From the NCBI GenBank assembly GCA_023386555.1, contig JAEWJK010000001.1, positions 124,001 to 188,000 of the forward strand: a DNA stretch of 64,000 nucleotides. Direction: 5' to 3'. This DNA comes from Bacteroidota bacterium. Its GTDB lineage: Bacteria > Bacteroidota > Bacteroidia > Chitinophagales > Chitinophagaceae. Position 1 is the stretch's first letter; each line of letters begins with the position of its first letter. Shown here one piece after another: positions 37,847-47,100 of the stretch. The notes beneath the pieces are model-generated. The model was not told the origin of the DNA. It worked only from the letters and a program-made list of their open reading frames with translations, and did not search any database. The position numbers and the translations under genes were made by a program.

Positions 37847-38386
37847 TTACCTGGTATGTGCCAATTGTTTTTGAAGTGATTTTCGGGCTTCGCTTAAGTG
37901 CCATTTTGAAGTGCCTTCGCTAATGCCCAGCTTTTCTGCTATTTCCCTGTGGTTGTAGCCTTCCACAGCATATAACACAAACACAGCATGGGTTGCAGGT
38001 GGAAGTTTGGCAACCAATTCCATTATCTCATCAGCACCCATTTGTTCTAATACAGCATTATTGATAGCAGGTTCAGCTACGGTTTCCAACTCAACATTCT
38101 CGCTAAATCTTTCTCTTGATTTGATATGATCTAAACTTTCATTAACTACAATTCGTTTTATCCATGCATGTAATGAACCTTTAGCACTATCGTATGTGTG
38201 AATGCTTTTAAATATCTTGACAAAAGCATGGCTCATAATATCGGCTGCATCCATTTCATCTCTTGAATAACGCATGGCAATGGTCATGGCAAATTCATAG
38301 AACTGTTCGTACAGCAGTTTCTGAGCTTTGCGATCGTTGGCAAGGCAACCATCCAAAAGGGTAATATCGTTTGCAACTGCAATCAC
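37847..38386 (-). CDS. ECF RNA polymerase sigma factor
   Basis: 179 residues. Region 2 (YEFAMTIAMRYSRDEMDAAD, then HAFVKIFKSIHTYDSAKGSL and WIKRIVVNESLDHIKSRER) and region 4 helix-turn-helix (LPPATHAVFVLYAVEGYNHR, EIAEKLGISEGTSKWHLSEA) are complete; the linker is typical of group-IV sigma-70. It lies in a three-gene minus-strand run with a lipoprotein upstream (2 bp) and a membrane anti-sigma-like protein downstream (6 bp). Target promoters are unknown. Confidence 0.93.
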   Translation of the reverse strand: MIAVANDITLLDGCLANDRKAQKLLYEQFYEFAMTIAMRYSRDEMDAADIMSHAFVKIFKSIHTYDSAKGSLHAWIKRIVVNESLDHIKSRERFSENVELETVAEPAINNAVLEQMGADEIMELVAKLPPATHAVFVLYAVEGYNHREIAEKLGISEGTSKWHLSEARKSLQKQLAHTR

Positions 38387-38388
38387 TA

Positions 38389-39210
38389 TTAGCCGTTAGT
38401 ATCTTCCAATTGTCTTAGTAATAATGCAGATGAAATGGCAGCAACAATGAGTCGTGTGTGTTCATCCAGTTCATTGTACACCCAAAGTTGATTGCTTAAT
38501 GAGTCTATGATAGCAATAACACCATCATCTATTCTTAATTCATATCCGCTAAGTATTTTAACCGGAAACCTGCTTTCTTTTCCATTCTTAGCAGTCATGT
38601 TGGCAATACGAAGTGGCTTGATAGTAATGGTTTCTTTACCATTGGTTACGTATCCTTCTTCTTCAACATAGGGCAGATCAAAAAGTCTTCTTGCCGTGTC
38701 TTTACTTCTGTCGTAAGTATTATATACAACCAATTGCCATGGTTCTGAACTGGTATCTTTCATTGGCAGAATAGCAGCAGAGAATGAGTATTGTGAATGA
38801 TTTGTTCTTGACAGATCACCTAATAATCTTGTATTGGTTCTGATGGTGATGTCTTCTCTTGTCATTTTCTCAAGGCAATATACCTGGGCTTCTGATGTGC
38901 CATCCTGAATGGTGTAACGATATTTATTCTTTTGTTGTGTTACACTATTGAAATTATCTACATTGAACACTTTCATCAATCTTTGTTCAAGTGTATAATA
39001 CTTGTCTTCTGTAGTGGATGTCCAGCCTCTTTTTACTTTAGTGGTTTTGTATTTGCCAAAGCTGAGTTTTTGGTTAAATACCCAGCTGTTAACTCCTTTT
39101 ATGGGCATTTTTTCAGATACAGCAGTAAATTTTTCAGGAACAGCCAGCTTAGCAGTACTACATGAAGTGGCACTAATAGCAATCAGGGGTATGTATAGAT
39201 ATTTTTTCAT
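38389..39210 (-). CDS. Hypothetical lipoprotein, first gene of the ECF operon
   Basis: 273 residues; lipobox in YIPLIAISATSCSTAKLAVP. The mature part is beta-rich with many charged residues (SWVFNQKLSFGKYKTTKVKR, QWQLVVYNTYDRSKDTARRL-like). No recognised family. Only 2 bp separate it from the sigma-factor gene, so it is probably made with that system and could be part of the envelope signal or its target. Confidence 0.7.
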   Translation of the reverse strand: MKKYLYIPLIAISATSCSTAKLAVPEKFTAVSEKMPIKGVNSWVFNQKLSFGKYKTTKVKRGWTSTTEDKYYTLEQRLMKVFNVDNFNSVTQQKNKYRYTIQDGTSEAQVYCLEKMTREDITIRTNTRLLGDLSRTNHSQYSFSAAILPMKDTSSEPWQLVVYNTYDRSKDTARRLFDLPYVEEEGYVTNGKETITIKPLRIANMTAKNGKESRFPVKILSGYELRIDDGVIAIIDSLSNQLWVYNELDEHTRLIVAAISSALLLRQLEDTNG

Positions 39211-39398
39211 GGGATGATGTAAAGATGGTTTGAGAATTTCATTTAATCAATTGCATTTTCATTAATACTCCCAATGAAGTATAAAGGGTTGGGTAAGAAT
39301 AAAGCTTTTAAGATTTTTTTAAGAAACAAATAAAGAAATCCAAACATTACCTAATAATATAGGAAAGAAAGCCTTCCGTTTAGGAATGTGTATTTTTG

Positions 39399-40142
39399 AT
39401 GATGCGAATCATTCCACTCTCTGAAGGAAGTTTTACCATTGATAAGACGAAGGTTTTTGTTCCATTCAATAACAACACAGATGATCTGCAACAACGAGCA
39501 ACCGGAAGTTTGTTAGTTGAAGTGCAGCCTTTTGCCATCATCACAGCTAACGATGTTTTGCTTATTGATACCGGGTTAGGATTTTCAGTGAATGGTGAGA
39601 TGCAACTTCATTCAAATTTGAAAGCAAACAATATTCAACCGGAACAGGTAACGAAAGTGTTGATGAGTCATCTGCATAAAGACCATGCAGGTGGTGTGAG
39701 TTATAAAGATGAAACAGGAAAATTTTCACTATCATTTCCGAATGCAACATACTATGTGCAGAAAAAAGAAATGGAATTTGCATTGTCTGCCGGATCTGCT
39801 TCTTTTATAACCGAAGAGTTTAGTGTGTTGAACGATACACCAAATATTGTATGGCTGGATGGCAATGGGAAGATAGAGGATTACATAACTTATGAATTAT
39901 CATCAGGACATAGTCCATTTCACCAGGTATTCTGGATTGAAGAAGATGGTGAGACGATTTTCTTTGGAGGTGATGAAGCACCACAGTTGGGACAGATGAA
40001 AAGAAAGTTTGTTGCCAAGTATGATCATGATGGGAAGAAGGCACAAGAATTAAGAGAAAAGTGGTGGATAGAAGGAAACGAAAAAGGATGGACGTTTTTA
40101 TTCTATCACGACATTAAGACGCCAATGTTTAAGAACAATTAG
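39399..40142 (+). CDS. MBL-fold metallo-hydrolase
   Basis: About 247 residues. The metal motif SHLHKDHAGGVSY (HxHxDH) is intact, together with DVLLIDTGLGF before it, the third His in SSGHSPFHQV, and the Asp in FFGGDEAPQLG. This fits the glyoxalase-II/lactonase branch. No signal peptide, so cytoplasmic. The start is the ATG at 39399 or 39402; an in-frame TTG before them is not preferred. Substrate unknown; alternatives are lactonase or a thioester hydrolase. Confidence 0.85.
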   Translation: MMRIIPLSEGSFTIDKTKVFVPFNNNTDDLQQRATGSLLVEVQPFAIITANDVLLIDTGLGFSVNGEMQLHSNLKANNIQPEQVTKVLMSHLHKDHAGGVSYKDETGKFSLSFPNATYYVQKKEMEFALSAGSASFITEEFSVLNDTPNIVWLDGNGKIEDYITYELSSGHSPFHQVFWIEEDGETIFFGGDEAPQLGQMKRKFVAKYDHDGKKAQELREKWWIEGNEKGWTFLFYHDIKTPMFKNN

Positions 40143-40146
40143 TATC

Positions 40147-40178
40147 ATAAAAAAGGCCTGCTTTAAAAAAAGCCGGCC
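40147..40178. terminator. Terminator between convergent genes
   Basis: GGCCTGCTTT and AAGCCGGCC form an imperfect hairpin. The minus-strand side runs into TTTTTTATG, so it serves the minus-strand gene at 40.2 kb and probably both. Confidence 0.65.
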
Positions 40179-40218
40179 GTTGCTAACCTATGAAAAACAC
40201 CTATTTAAGTCTCGTTGA

Positions 40219-40629
40219 TTAATCTTCCGGAGGTTCCTGAAACCTTGCACCTTTCTTATTCTTTTGCCTGTTCAGCATCTCTCGCCTCAACATTTCTCTA
40301 AAGTTTCGGTCTATAACGAAAACTTTATTCACCCTGGTATCATCCACCAATATTTTTTTGAAATCAGCTTTGTATTTCTTACGAATATTTAAAGCCTTTT
40401 CTTCGAAAGCTAATTCATCTTTTCTATTCTCATCCCGAGCTTTCTTTAGCTCCTTAAAATATTCGTTATAAACCGGCCAGAATTTTTCAGCTTCACTGGA
40501 AGTCAGATTTAATTCTTTCGTTATATAAGCAACTTTAATAGCTTCAAGCTTTTCTCCTCTTGCTGGCTGAGCAGAACAAATGTAACTTACTCCAATAATA
40601 AGTGTAAGGAAAAGTATAAGTTTTTTCAT
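40219..40629 (-). CDS. Exported Spy/CpxP-like small protein
   Basis: 136 residues; signal peptide MKKLILFLTLIIGVSYICSA. The mature part is helical and highly charged (LTSSEAEKFWPVYNEYFKEL, then EEKALNIRKKYKADFKKILV, FREMLRREMLNRQKNKKG), like the sensor-type periplasmic helical proteins associated with ECF sigma factors in Bacteroidota. It overlaps the preceding gene by 4 bp and ends the operon sigma - membrane protein - this gene. Probable role: periplasmic sensing or chaperone. Confidence 0.7.
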   Translation of the reverse strand: MKKLILFLTLIIGVSYICSAQPARGEKLEAIKVAYITKELNLTSSEAEKFWPVYNEYFKELKKARDENRKDELAFEEKALNIRKKYKADFKKILVDDTRVNKVFVIDRNFREMLRREMLNRQKNKKGARFQEPPED

Positions 40630-41366
40630 GACCCTGTTGTTATAATACCTGTTTCTTGGTATTCAGTTTTTAAATATTCTTTGATCTCTTCATCAGTGGC
40701 AGTTTCAAGGTATTCTTCAACATTGATCTCTTCCGAAGAAGAAGCATTGATAACATTATAACCAACTCCTGGTGAGTCACCTAAATAAGCCACTATTTCC
40801 TCCTCATTCGTTTCAGCAAGCTCATTGGATACATTCATCTTCAATGCTGAATCATACGAGATCACCATTTCTTGCTGATCGGTATTTTGATTGCTATACA
40901 TATAAGCCCCTATCATCAAAATACCTGCAGTACATGCTGCCACAGCATATTGAAATATTTTCTTTGCGCTGAAATTGAAAACTTTCGCAGAAGGCCTATC
41001 AAGTTTTAATGGAACTGTTAACTCAAGACTTTCAAAATAACCTTCCGGAATTGTATAGACAGGTTCTTTACTGATTGAATTAAGCAAAGGAGCGATCTCA
41101 TTCAATTCATCATATACCGACTGTTCGTTACGACTAATCTTATTCAAAATATTATCAGCCAATCCTTCAAAATAACCCAGGGGAACAGAAAAAGGAAGAT
41201 GTTTTGAGCCAAATGAAACTTCTTCAGCCTGGATTCTCGCTAATATGATCTCGGGAAGATCATCAAAATAAGCCTTGGGTACAGAAAATATGTTGGACCT
41301 GTTGATATCGGCTATTGCAGGACTGAGTTCTCTTAATTCTTCTAATATGGTGTCTTTATTTTCCAT
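40626..41366 (-). CDS. Membrane anti-sigma-type protein with three VPxGYF repeats
   Basis: 246 residues. The N-terminal cytoplasmic part holds three related segments, SVPKAYFDDLPEIILARI, SVPLGYFEGLADNILNKI and TIPEGYFESLELTV, each about 45 residues apart. One membrane helix follows (FQYAVAACTAGILMIGAYMY), then an acidic outer part (EEEIVAYLGD, EEINVEEYLETATDEEIKEY). Gene order and topology suggest an anti-sigma factor for the upstream ECF sigma gene (35 bp away). The triple repeat could be the sigma-binding element; this is inference. Confidence 0.65.
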   Translation of the reverse strand: MENKDTILEELRELSPAIADINRSNIFSVPKAYFDDLPEIILARIQAEEVSFGSKHLPFSVPLGYFEGLADNILNKISRNEQSVYDELNEIAPLLNSISKEPVYTIPEGYFESLELTVPLKLDRPSAKVFNFSAKKIFQYAVAACTAGILMIGAYMYSNQNTDQQEMVISYDSALKMNVSNELAETNEEEIVAYLGDSPGVGYNVINASSSEEINVEEYLETATDEEIKEYLKTEYQETGIITTGS

Positions 41367-41401
41367 TGAACGGTCTTAAGACGTATTGTTATAGACTTGG
41401 T

Positions 41402-41947
41402 TTAATGGTTTTTGATAAACTCTTCAATTTTTTTAACAGCATGATGATAACTGGCCTTCAAAGCACCTTCGCTGGTTTCAAGTACACGGCTCATTTCTTC
41501 GTAAGGCATTTCATCATAATAACGAAGTGTGAAGACAGCTCTTTGTTTTTCAGGAAGTTGTTGAATAGCCAATTGGAGTTTCCACTCTAATTTCTGGGCA
41601 TCAAAACCTTCATCAGCTTTTATTTTATTGCTTAAACCTGCTTCCACTTCGTCAAAACTCACAGAAGATTTGCGTTTCTGCTGGTCAAGAAAAGTAAGGC
41701 TTTCGTTAGTGGCAATACGATATAACCAGGTGTAGAGCTGACTATCTTCCCGGAAGTTCTCAAGTCCTTTCCAGACTTTGATAAATACGTTCTGAAGCAC
41801 ATCATTGGCATCATCATGATCCACCACCATTCTCCGGACATGCCAATAAAGCTTTTCCTGGTATTTTTTTATGATAACAGTAAAGGCTTTTTCCTTGGTT
41901 TCCGGTTGTTTGAACTGATGTATTAATTCCTTATCATCTAATTGCAT
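41402..41947 (-). CDS. ECF RNA polymerase sigma factor
   Basis: About 181 residues from the ATG at 41945-41947 (MQLDDKELIHQFKQPETKEK). Complete region 2 (AFTVIIKKYQEKLYWHVRRM, DANDVLQNVFIKVWKGLENF, LYTWLYRIATNESLTFLDQQ) and region 4 (LPEKQRAVFTLRYYDEMPYE, EMSRVLETSEGALKASYHHA). It heads a three-gene minus-strand operon with a membrane anti-sigma-like protein and an exported helical protein. This is the second ECF module within 4 kb. Confidence 0.93.
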   Translation of the reverse strand: MQLDDKELIHQFKQPETKEKAFTVIIKKYQEKLYWHVRRMVVDHDDANDVLQNVFIKVWKGLENFREDSQLYTWLYRIATNESLTFLDQQKRKSSVSFDEVEAGLSNKIKADEGFDAQKLEWKLQLAIQQLPEKQRAVFTLRYYDEMPYEEMSRVLETSEGALKASYHHAVKKIEEFIKNH

Positions 41948-42031
41948 GCAAAGCGTTGTAACAGTAAAAATAAGCATTAACCGTTAGCTAATAAGCAATT
42001 ATGTCGCCAGTTTAAAAAAGGAAATACAAGT

Positions 42032-42241
42032 TTAATCTTTGGTTATCAACTCATCATTTGCATCTTTTACAAATGACAAGATAATCATCAATACACCAAA
42101 AGCACTAAACACAATTCCACACCATAGATTAATGGAGCTGGAAGCTTCGTTATCATTCATGAAGCTATATCCTAAGAGTAGTAATCCAACGATTGTGAAA
42201 AAAACACCAATCACAAACCTGAGGTCAAGTATCTTATTCAT
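42032..42241 (-). CDS. Small two-helix membrane protein
   Basis: 69 residues with two hydrophobic helices (FVIGVFFTIVGLLLLGYSF and LWCGIVFSAFGVLMIILSFV) joined by a short polar loop. Nine bases after the sugar symporter gene on the same strand, so probably co-transcribed. Unknown family; it may be a small accessory subunit of the transporter, or unrelated. Confidence 0.65.
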   Translation of the reverse strand: MNKILDLRFVIGVFFTIVGLLLLGYSFMNDNEASSSINLWCGIVFSAFGVLMIILSFVKDANDELITKD

Positions 42242-42250
42242 ACAATACGT

Positions 42251-43903
42251 TTAATAGAAGATGATATTTAAAATGATGGTAACAATCAGCACAACAATAC
42301 CCAACCATAAAGGATTTTTATACCAGCGTTTTGCAGGATCATGTTGTTTCGGCGTTAAACTATAAACCAGTCCTACCAGTTCTTCTTTATGTTTTGGTTT
42401 TGTTACAAGACTTACAAGCACCGTAACCACAAAGCAAACAACGAATGCGATCCATGCAATATTGAAAGCTTGTCCGGTACCGGAATAAAATTGATGAATG
42501 TTAGTGATCCATCCACCTTTACCTTCTGCTACAGTCAATCCATGCACCAATGCTGCAGAGGCTGTACCTGAAACTAAACCCCAAAAAGCACCATGACCTG
42601 TTGTTCTTTTCCAGAACATTCCGAGGAAGAAAGTGGCAAATAAAGGTGCATTTACGAAACTGAATACCAGTTGCAACAGATCCATAATACTATTATAGCC
42701 TCTTGCAACATAAGCAGTCGCAATGGAAATTAAGATACCAACAACAGTTGTTGCTTTACCAACATTCAGGTAATGTTTTTCTGATGCATTCTTTTTAATA
42801 TGTGATTGATAGATATCAAACGTCCACACTGTATTAAATGCAGTAACGTTTCCTGCCATTCCACTCATGAACGAAGCGATCAAAGCAGTAATACCAACTC
42901 CTAAAATTCCACTGGGATATAACTGCTCCAATAATTTTGGCAATACCATGTTATAATTCGGGTCGCCATTTTCATTCAATGGAAGATCAAAAGCAGCTGA
43001 CTGAGATTGCAATGCAAGAATGATAATTCCCGGAAGAATAACAATCAATGGCATTAATATTTTTGGAACAGCAGCAATGATCGGTGTTCGTCGAGCTTCG
43101 TTCAGATTTCTTGAGATCATTGCTCTTTGTACAACAAGGAAATCAGTACACCAATAACCAAAAGCCAACACAAATCCTAACCCGAAGATCATTGCAAAAG
43201 CATCAACACCCATTGGATTGTTGGCAGCACTATCCATTCCTTTCCATAAATGCAGTTTCGCATCATTAACATTGGCAGCAATTCCTTCCCATCCTCCTGC
43301 TTGTTGCAATCCCAAATAAACCAATGGAGCAATTCCTAACACAATCAAAAAGAACTGTAATACCTCATTGTAAACTGCACTTGTTAATCCACCGAGATAA
43401 GTGTAGATCAAAACAATTCCTGCAGCCATCCATATTGATACATTGAAATCCCAACCTAAGATCACCTGCATCAACATCGCCAATGCATACAAAGAAATGC
43501 CTGATGAAAAAACTGTCATTGCAGCAAACGTTAATGCATTGAACGTTCTCGTCTTCTCATCGAAACGGAGTTTGAGATACTCAGGAACGCTCCTTGCTTT
43601 ACTTCCATAGTAAAATGGCATCATATAAATTCCCAGAAACACCATGGCAAATGCAGCACCCAGCCAATAAAAATGAGCAGTGTATAATCCATACTTAGCA
43701 CCGCTTGCAGCCATTCCTAAAACTTCCTGTGCACCCAGATTGGCTGAGATAAAAGCAAGAGAAGTGATCCATAATGGAATGCTCCTATTGCTCATCAAAA
43801 AATCGTTGCCCGTTTTTATTCGTCGCTTTAGCAGAAAGCCAATACCAACAACAAATAGAAAGTAAATAGCAATAATTAAATAGTCAATCAATTCCAGCTT
43901 CAT
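42251..43903 (-). CDS. Sodium/solute symporter (SSS family), sugar-type
   Basis: 550 residues with about 14 membrane helices. SSS/SGLT features include GNDFLMSNRSIPLWITSLAF, SANLGAQEVLGMA, VPEYLKLRFDEKTRTFNALT and YTYLGGLTSAVYNEVLQFF. Members couple Na+ entry to uptake of galactose, glucose or related solutes across the inner membrane. It lies downstream of the GH2-GH53/GH53 genes in the same direction, so galactose or galacto-oligosaccharide import is the natural guess. A 265-bp gap with a repeat copy separates it from the glycosidase gene. Confidence 0.92.
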   Translation of the reverse strand: MKLELIDYLIIAIYFLFVVGIGFLLKRRIKTGNDFLMSNRSIPLWITSLAFISANLGAQEVLGMAASGAKYGLYTAHFYWLGAAFAMVFLGIYMMPFYYGSKARSVPEYLKLRFDEKTRTFNALTFAAMTVFSSGISLYALAMLMQVILGWDFNVSIWMAAGIVLIYTYLGGLTSAVYNEVLQFFLIVLGIAPLVYLGLQQAGGWEGIAANVNDAKLHLWKGMDSAANNPMGVDAFAMIFGLGFVLAFGYWCTDFLVVQRAMISRNLNEARRTPIIAAVPKILMPLIVILPGIIILALQSQSAAFDLPLNENGDPNYNMVLPKLLEQLYPSGILGVGITALIASFMSGMAGNVTAFNTVWTFDIYQSHIKKNASEKHYLNVGKATTVVGILISIATAYVARGYNSIMDLLQLVFSFVNAPLFATFFLGMFWKRTTGHGAFWGLVSGTASAALVHGLTVAEGKGGWITNIHQFYSGTGQAFNIAWIAFVVCFVVTVLVSLVTKPKHKEELVGLVYSLTPKQHDPAKRWYKNPLWLGIVVLIVTIILNIIFY

Positions 43904-43944
43904 ACAATAGTTTGGTTGTTTATAATACCAGCTTTATTTTTTAT

Positions 43945-43971
43945 GTCGTCTTCGTTGCGTCGCAATCACTT
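43945..43971 (-). repeat. Dispersed repeat copy between symporter and glycosidase genes
   Basis: CTTCGTTGCGTCGCAATCAC variant, minus orientation. The rest of the 265-bp gap shows nothing I can support. Confidence 0.65.
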
Positions 43972-44168
43972 CATCGTGCAGATATAATGGCATCTTTTTC
44001 AGACAATTTTCTTAGAACATGTCGCAGCTACGCAGCTTGTGGACGTATTATTTCCTTTCTACTAATATTTCGCAGCGATGCTGCTAATACAAAAAAGCAA
44101 ATACCCTAGATTGGTCATCTGTGTTACCATTATAGGAACCTCTCTGCTCTATGTGCGATGTGGTGTAA

Positions 44169-47100
44169 TCATTTCTTCAAAAACTTTCTACTCAATTCAT
44201 CATACACCAACATCAGATCGTTTGATTTACCATCGTTATCAAAAATCTTCTCCCAGGTATTCAATGGCTCCCAGATAAATGTTCCTCGGCCTCTATCATC
44301 AGGAAGATCAAAAGTTATTTCATGTACTTCTTTTTTCAACTGGGAATATTCAACAAGGATGATGTCTTTACTAAATCGTTTTACAAGATCAGTCATGTTA
44401 TTCTTCAGATCATCTAATGTGCCATGCCATTTTGGATAATAAGATTGACCGATTACATTAAACTGCACACCTCTTGCCATCATATCCCTGATAAACCAAA
44501 CCGATTCATCATTTTGTCCACCCAAAGCCACATGCAACATCATGGTGATATTTGGATCAACAGCTAATGTTGCATTGGTACCGGTGATCAATAACTGAGC
44601 TAAAGAATCCCTGTTGTTTACATGACCTTCCGGCCAAATAATACCATGATTGATTTCATTACCAATCTGCACCATATCAGGTGTTGTTCCCTGATTTTTC
44701 AATTCACTGATCACTCGTTTAGTATATTGGTACATGGAATCTTTCAGTGTTGCAAAGCTCAATCCTTTCCATGCTGATGGTTTGTATTGTTTACCCGGAT
44801 CAGCCCAATAATCGCTATAATGAAAATCGAGTAGTAATTTCATGCCTGCAGCCTTCACTCGTTTTGCCATTTTCTTTGTATTCTCAAGATCACAGAAACC
44901 TTTTCCGGGAGAATAACCACTGTCTCTTGCAGGATCATTGAATATTCTTAACCGAACGTAATTAAATCCATGATCTTTCATAATAGCAATTGCATCTTTC
45001 TCTATTCCTTTATCAGAAAATTTTACACCTCTTGCTTCCAGTTCAGGCAGAAAAGAAATATCTGCTCCGATCATTTTTTCTATCGCCTTATTCTTAACCG
45101 GAGTTGCGACTAAACTTTTTTTAGGTGTTGAAGGGTGAACTGAAAATATATCTGTTGCACCTGTCCACAAACCTTCACTTCTTGCTTCGAAATGAATATT
45201 GCTTGGCGTTTTACCTGCAAGAACAATCACCTGTGCTTTCCCATTAAATAAATGACGTTGTGCAGAAGTATCATTATACTTATCTCTTTCATGAGAACTC
45301 GGATCTCCATTACCAACGCCAATGATCTTTGCATCACCATTCAATCCAAAACGAATTAAGTTATTTGCATCAGGCACTTCTCTTCCCTGCCTGTCTACCA
45401 CACTGATGTTTAAAACAGTTGCATCTTTACCATCAGCCAGTATTGTTGTTTTGTAAGGGGTAACAACAACTTCAAAAGGCTCTCCTGTTGTTTCAACTTT
45501 TTTTGTAAGCTTTTTACCTTTCTTGTAAGCAATGGCTTCTAATGTTCCAGGCTGATAATTTACCATCCACTTTAAATGACTGTTACGTGGCATGACTTTT
45601 TTGCCAAGACTTTTCCCATTCAAAAACAACTCAACATTATCTGCATTGGTATTTACCCAAACATCAATTGGCTGACCTTCTTTTCCCCTCCAATTCCAAT
45701 GAGGTGAAATGTGTAATACATCTTCATCTGTCCACCAGCTTTTGTAGTAGTAATAAAGATTCTTTGGAAAACCACAGACATCCATCACACCGAAATGCGA
45801 AGAAATATTAGGCCATTGATAAGGAGTTGGTTCACCACGATAATCAAAACCTGTCCATATATACCCACCTAACCAATGAGCACTGTCTGCAGCTCTTCTC
45901 CACCATTCTTCTGCAGTACTTGCCCACCATGGGAAAGTAATATCCTGGTCAGGCACATAAGCTCTTATTGTATCTTTTTCATAAATACCTCTTGTAGTAA
46001 CAGTGCTGCCCATTTCTGTTCCGATGATCGGTTGATTTGGATGCGATTTATGATAATCACCTACAGCATATTCACGATAATTAAATCCACGAACCGGAAT
46101 CACTTCATTGATACCATGAAAAACATTGGGAAGATCTGCAGCATACACAGATGTTCTTGTTGGATCTAATTCTTTTTGCTTAACGATCATTGATTGAGCG
46201 ATACGTTTACCAACCGTTGTTGTTTGAACCCATCCTTCTTCGTTACCGATGCTCCACATAAAAACAGAAGGATGATTACGATCTCTTCTGATCAATCGTT
46301 CAAATTGGTTCATGTATTCAGGACTACTGTTCAGCAATCTTGTTTCGTCCATCACTAACATTCCAAGACTATCACACGCATCTAACAATTCAGGTGTAGG
46401 TGGATTATGACTTGCACGATAAGAATTGCTGCCCATTTCTTTCAGCAGACGAATACGATAGTATTGAAGATAATCAGGCAATGCAGCACCAACACCAGCA
46501 TGATCCTGGTGATTGTTCGTTCCTTTGAGTTTTATGTATTTACCATTGAGGAAAATACCATTGGGTTTTACTTCAATTGTTCTGATGCCGAAGCGATGAA
46601 TGGCACTGTCGATCACCTTTCCATTTTGCTTTATCAATGAAACAACTCTGTACAGGTAAGGATTTTCTAAAGACCATAACTCAGCATTTGCAACACTCAA
46701 TTTGTGACTGATAATTGATCTACCGTTTACTGCCAACGTAATTTTCTGTTCAGGAGATTCAGTTATTTTTTTACCATCTCTATTTGTGATGTAAACAGAA
46801 ACCGTTTGATTTGAATTGATGATACCTGCATTCTTTATTGTCGTTTCTACCTGAACATTTGCATTTTTTCCTTTTACAGTTGAGTGTACAAACACACCAT
46901 TATCTACAATATGTACGTTGTTATGCTGATTCAACCATACATGACGATAAATGCCAGCACCTTCATAAAACCAACCTTCATATTGTGTGGCATTAACTCT
47001 TACTACGATCACATTATTTTTATCGTAGTTGATGTAATCAGTGATATCATATGCTTCACCAATGTAGCCACTTTGATTGTTACCGAGATAAAATCCGTTG

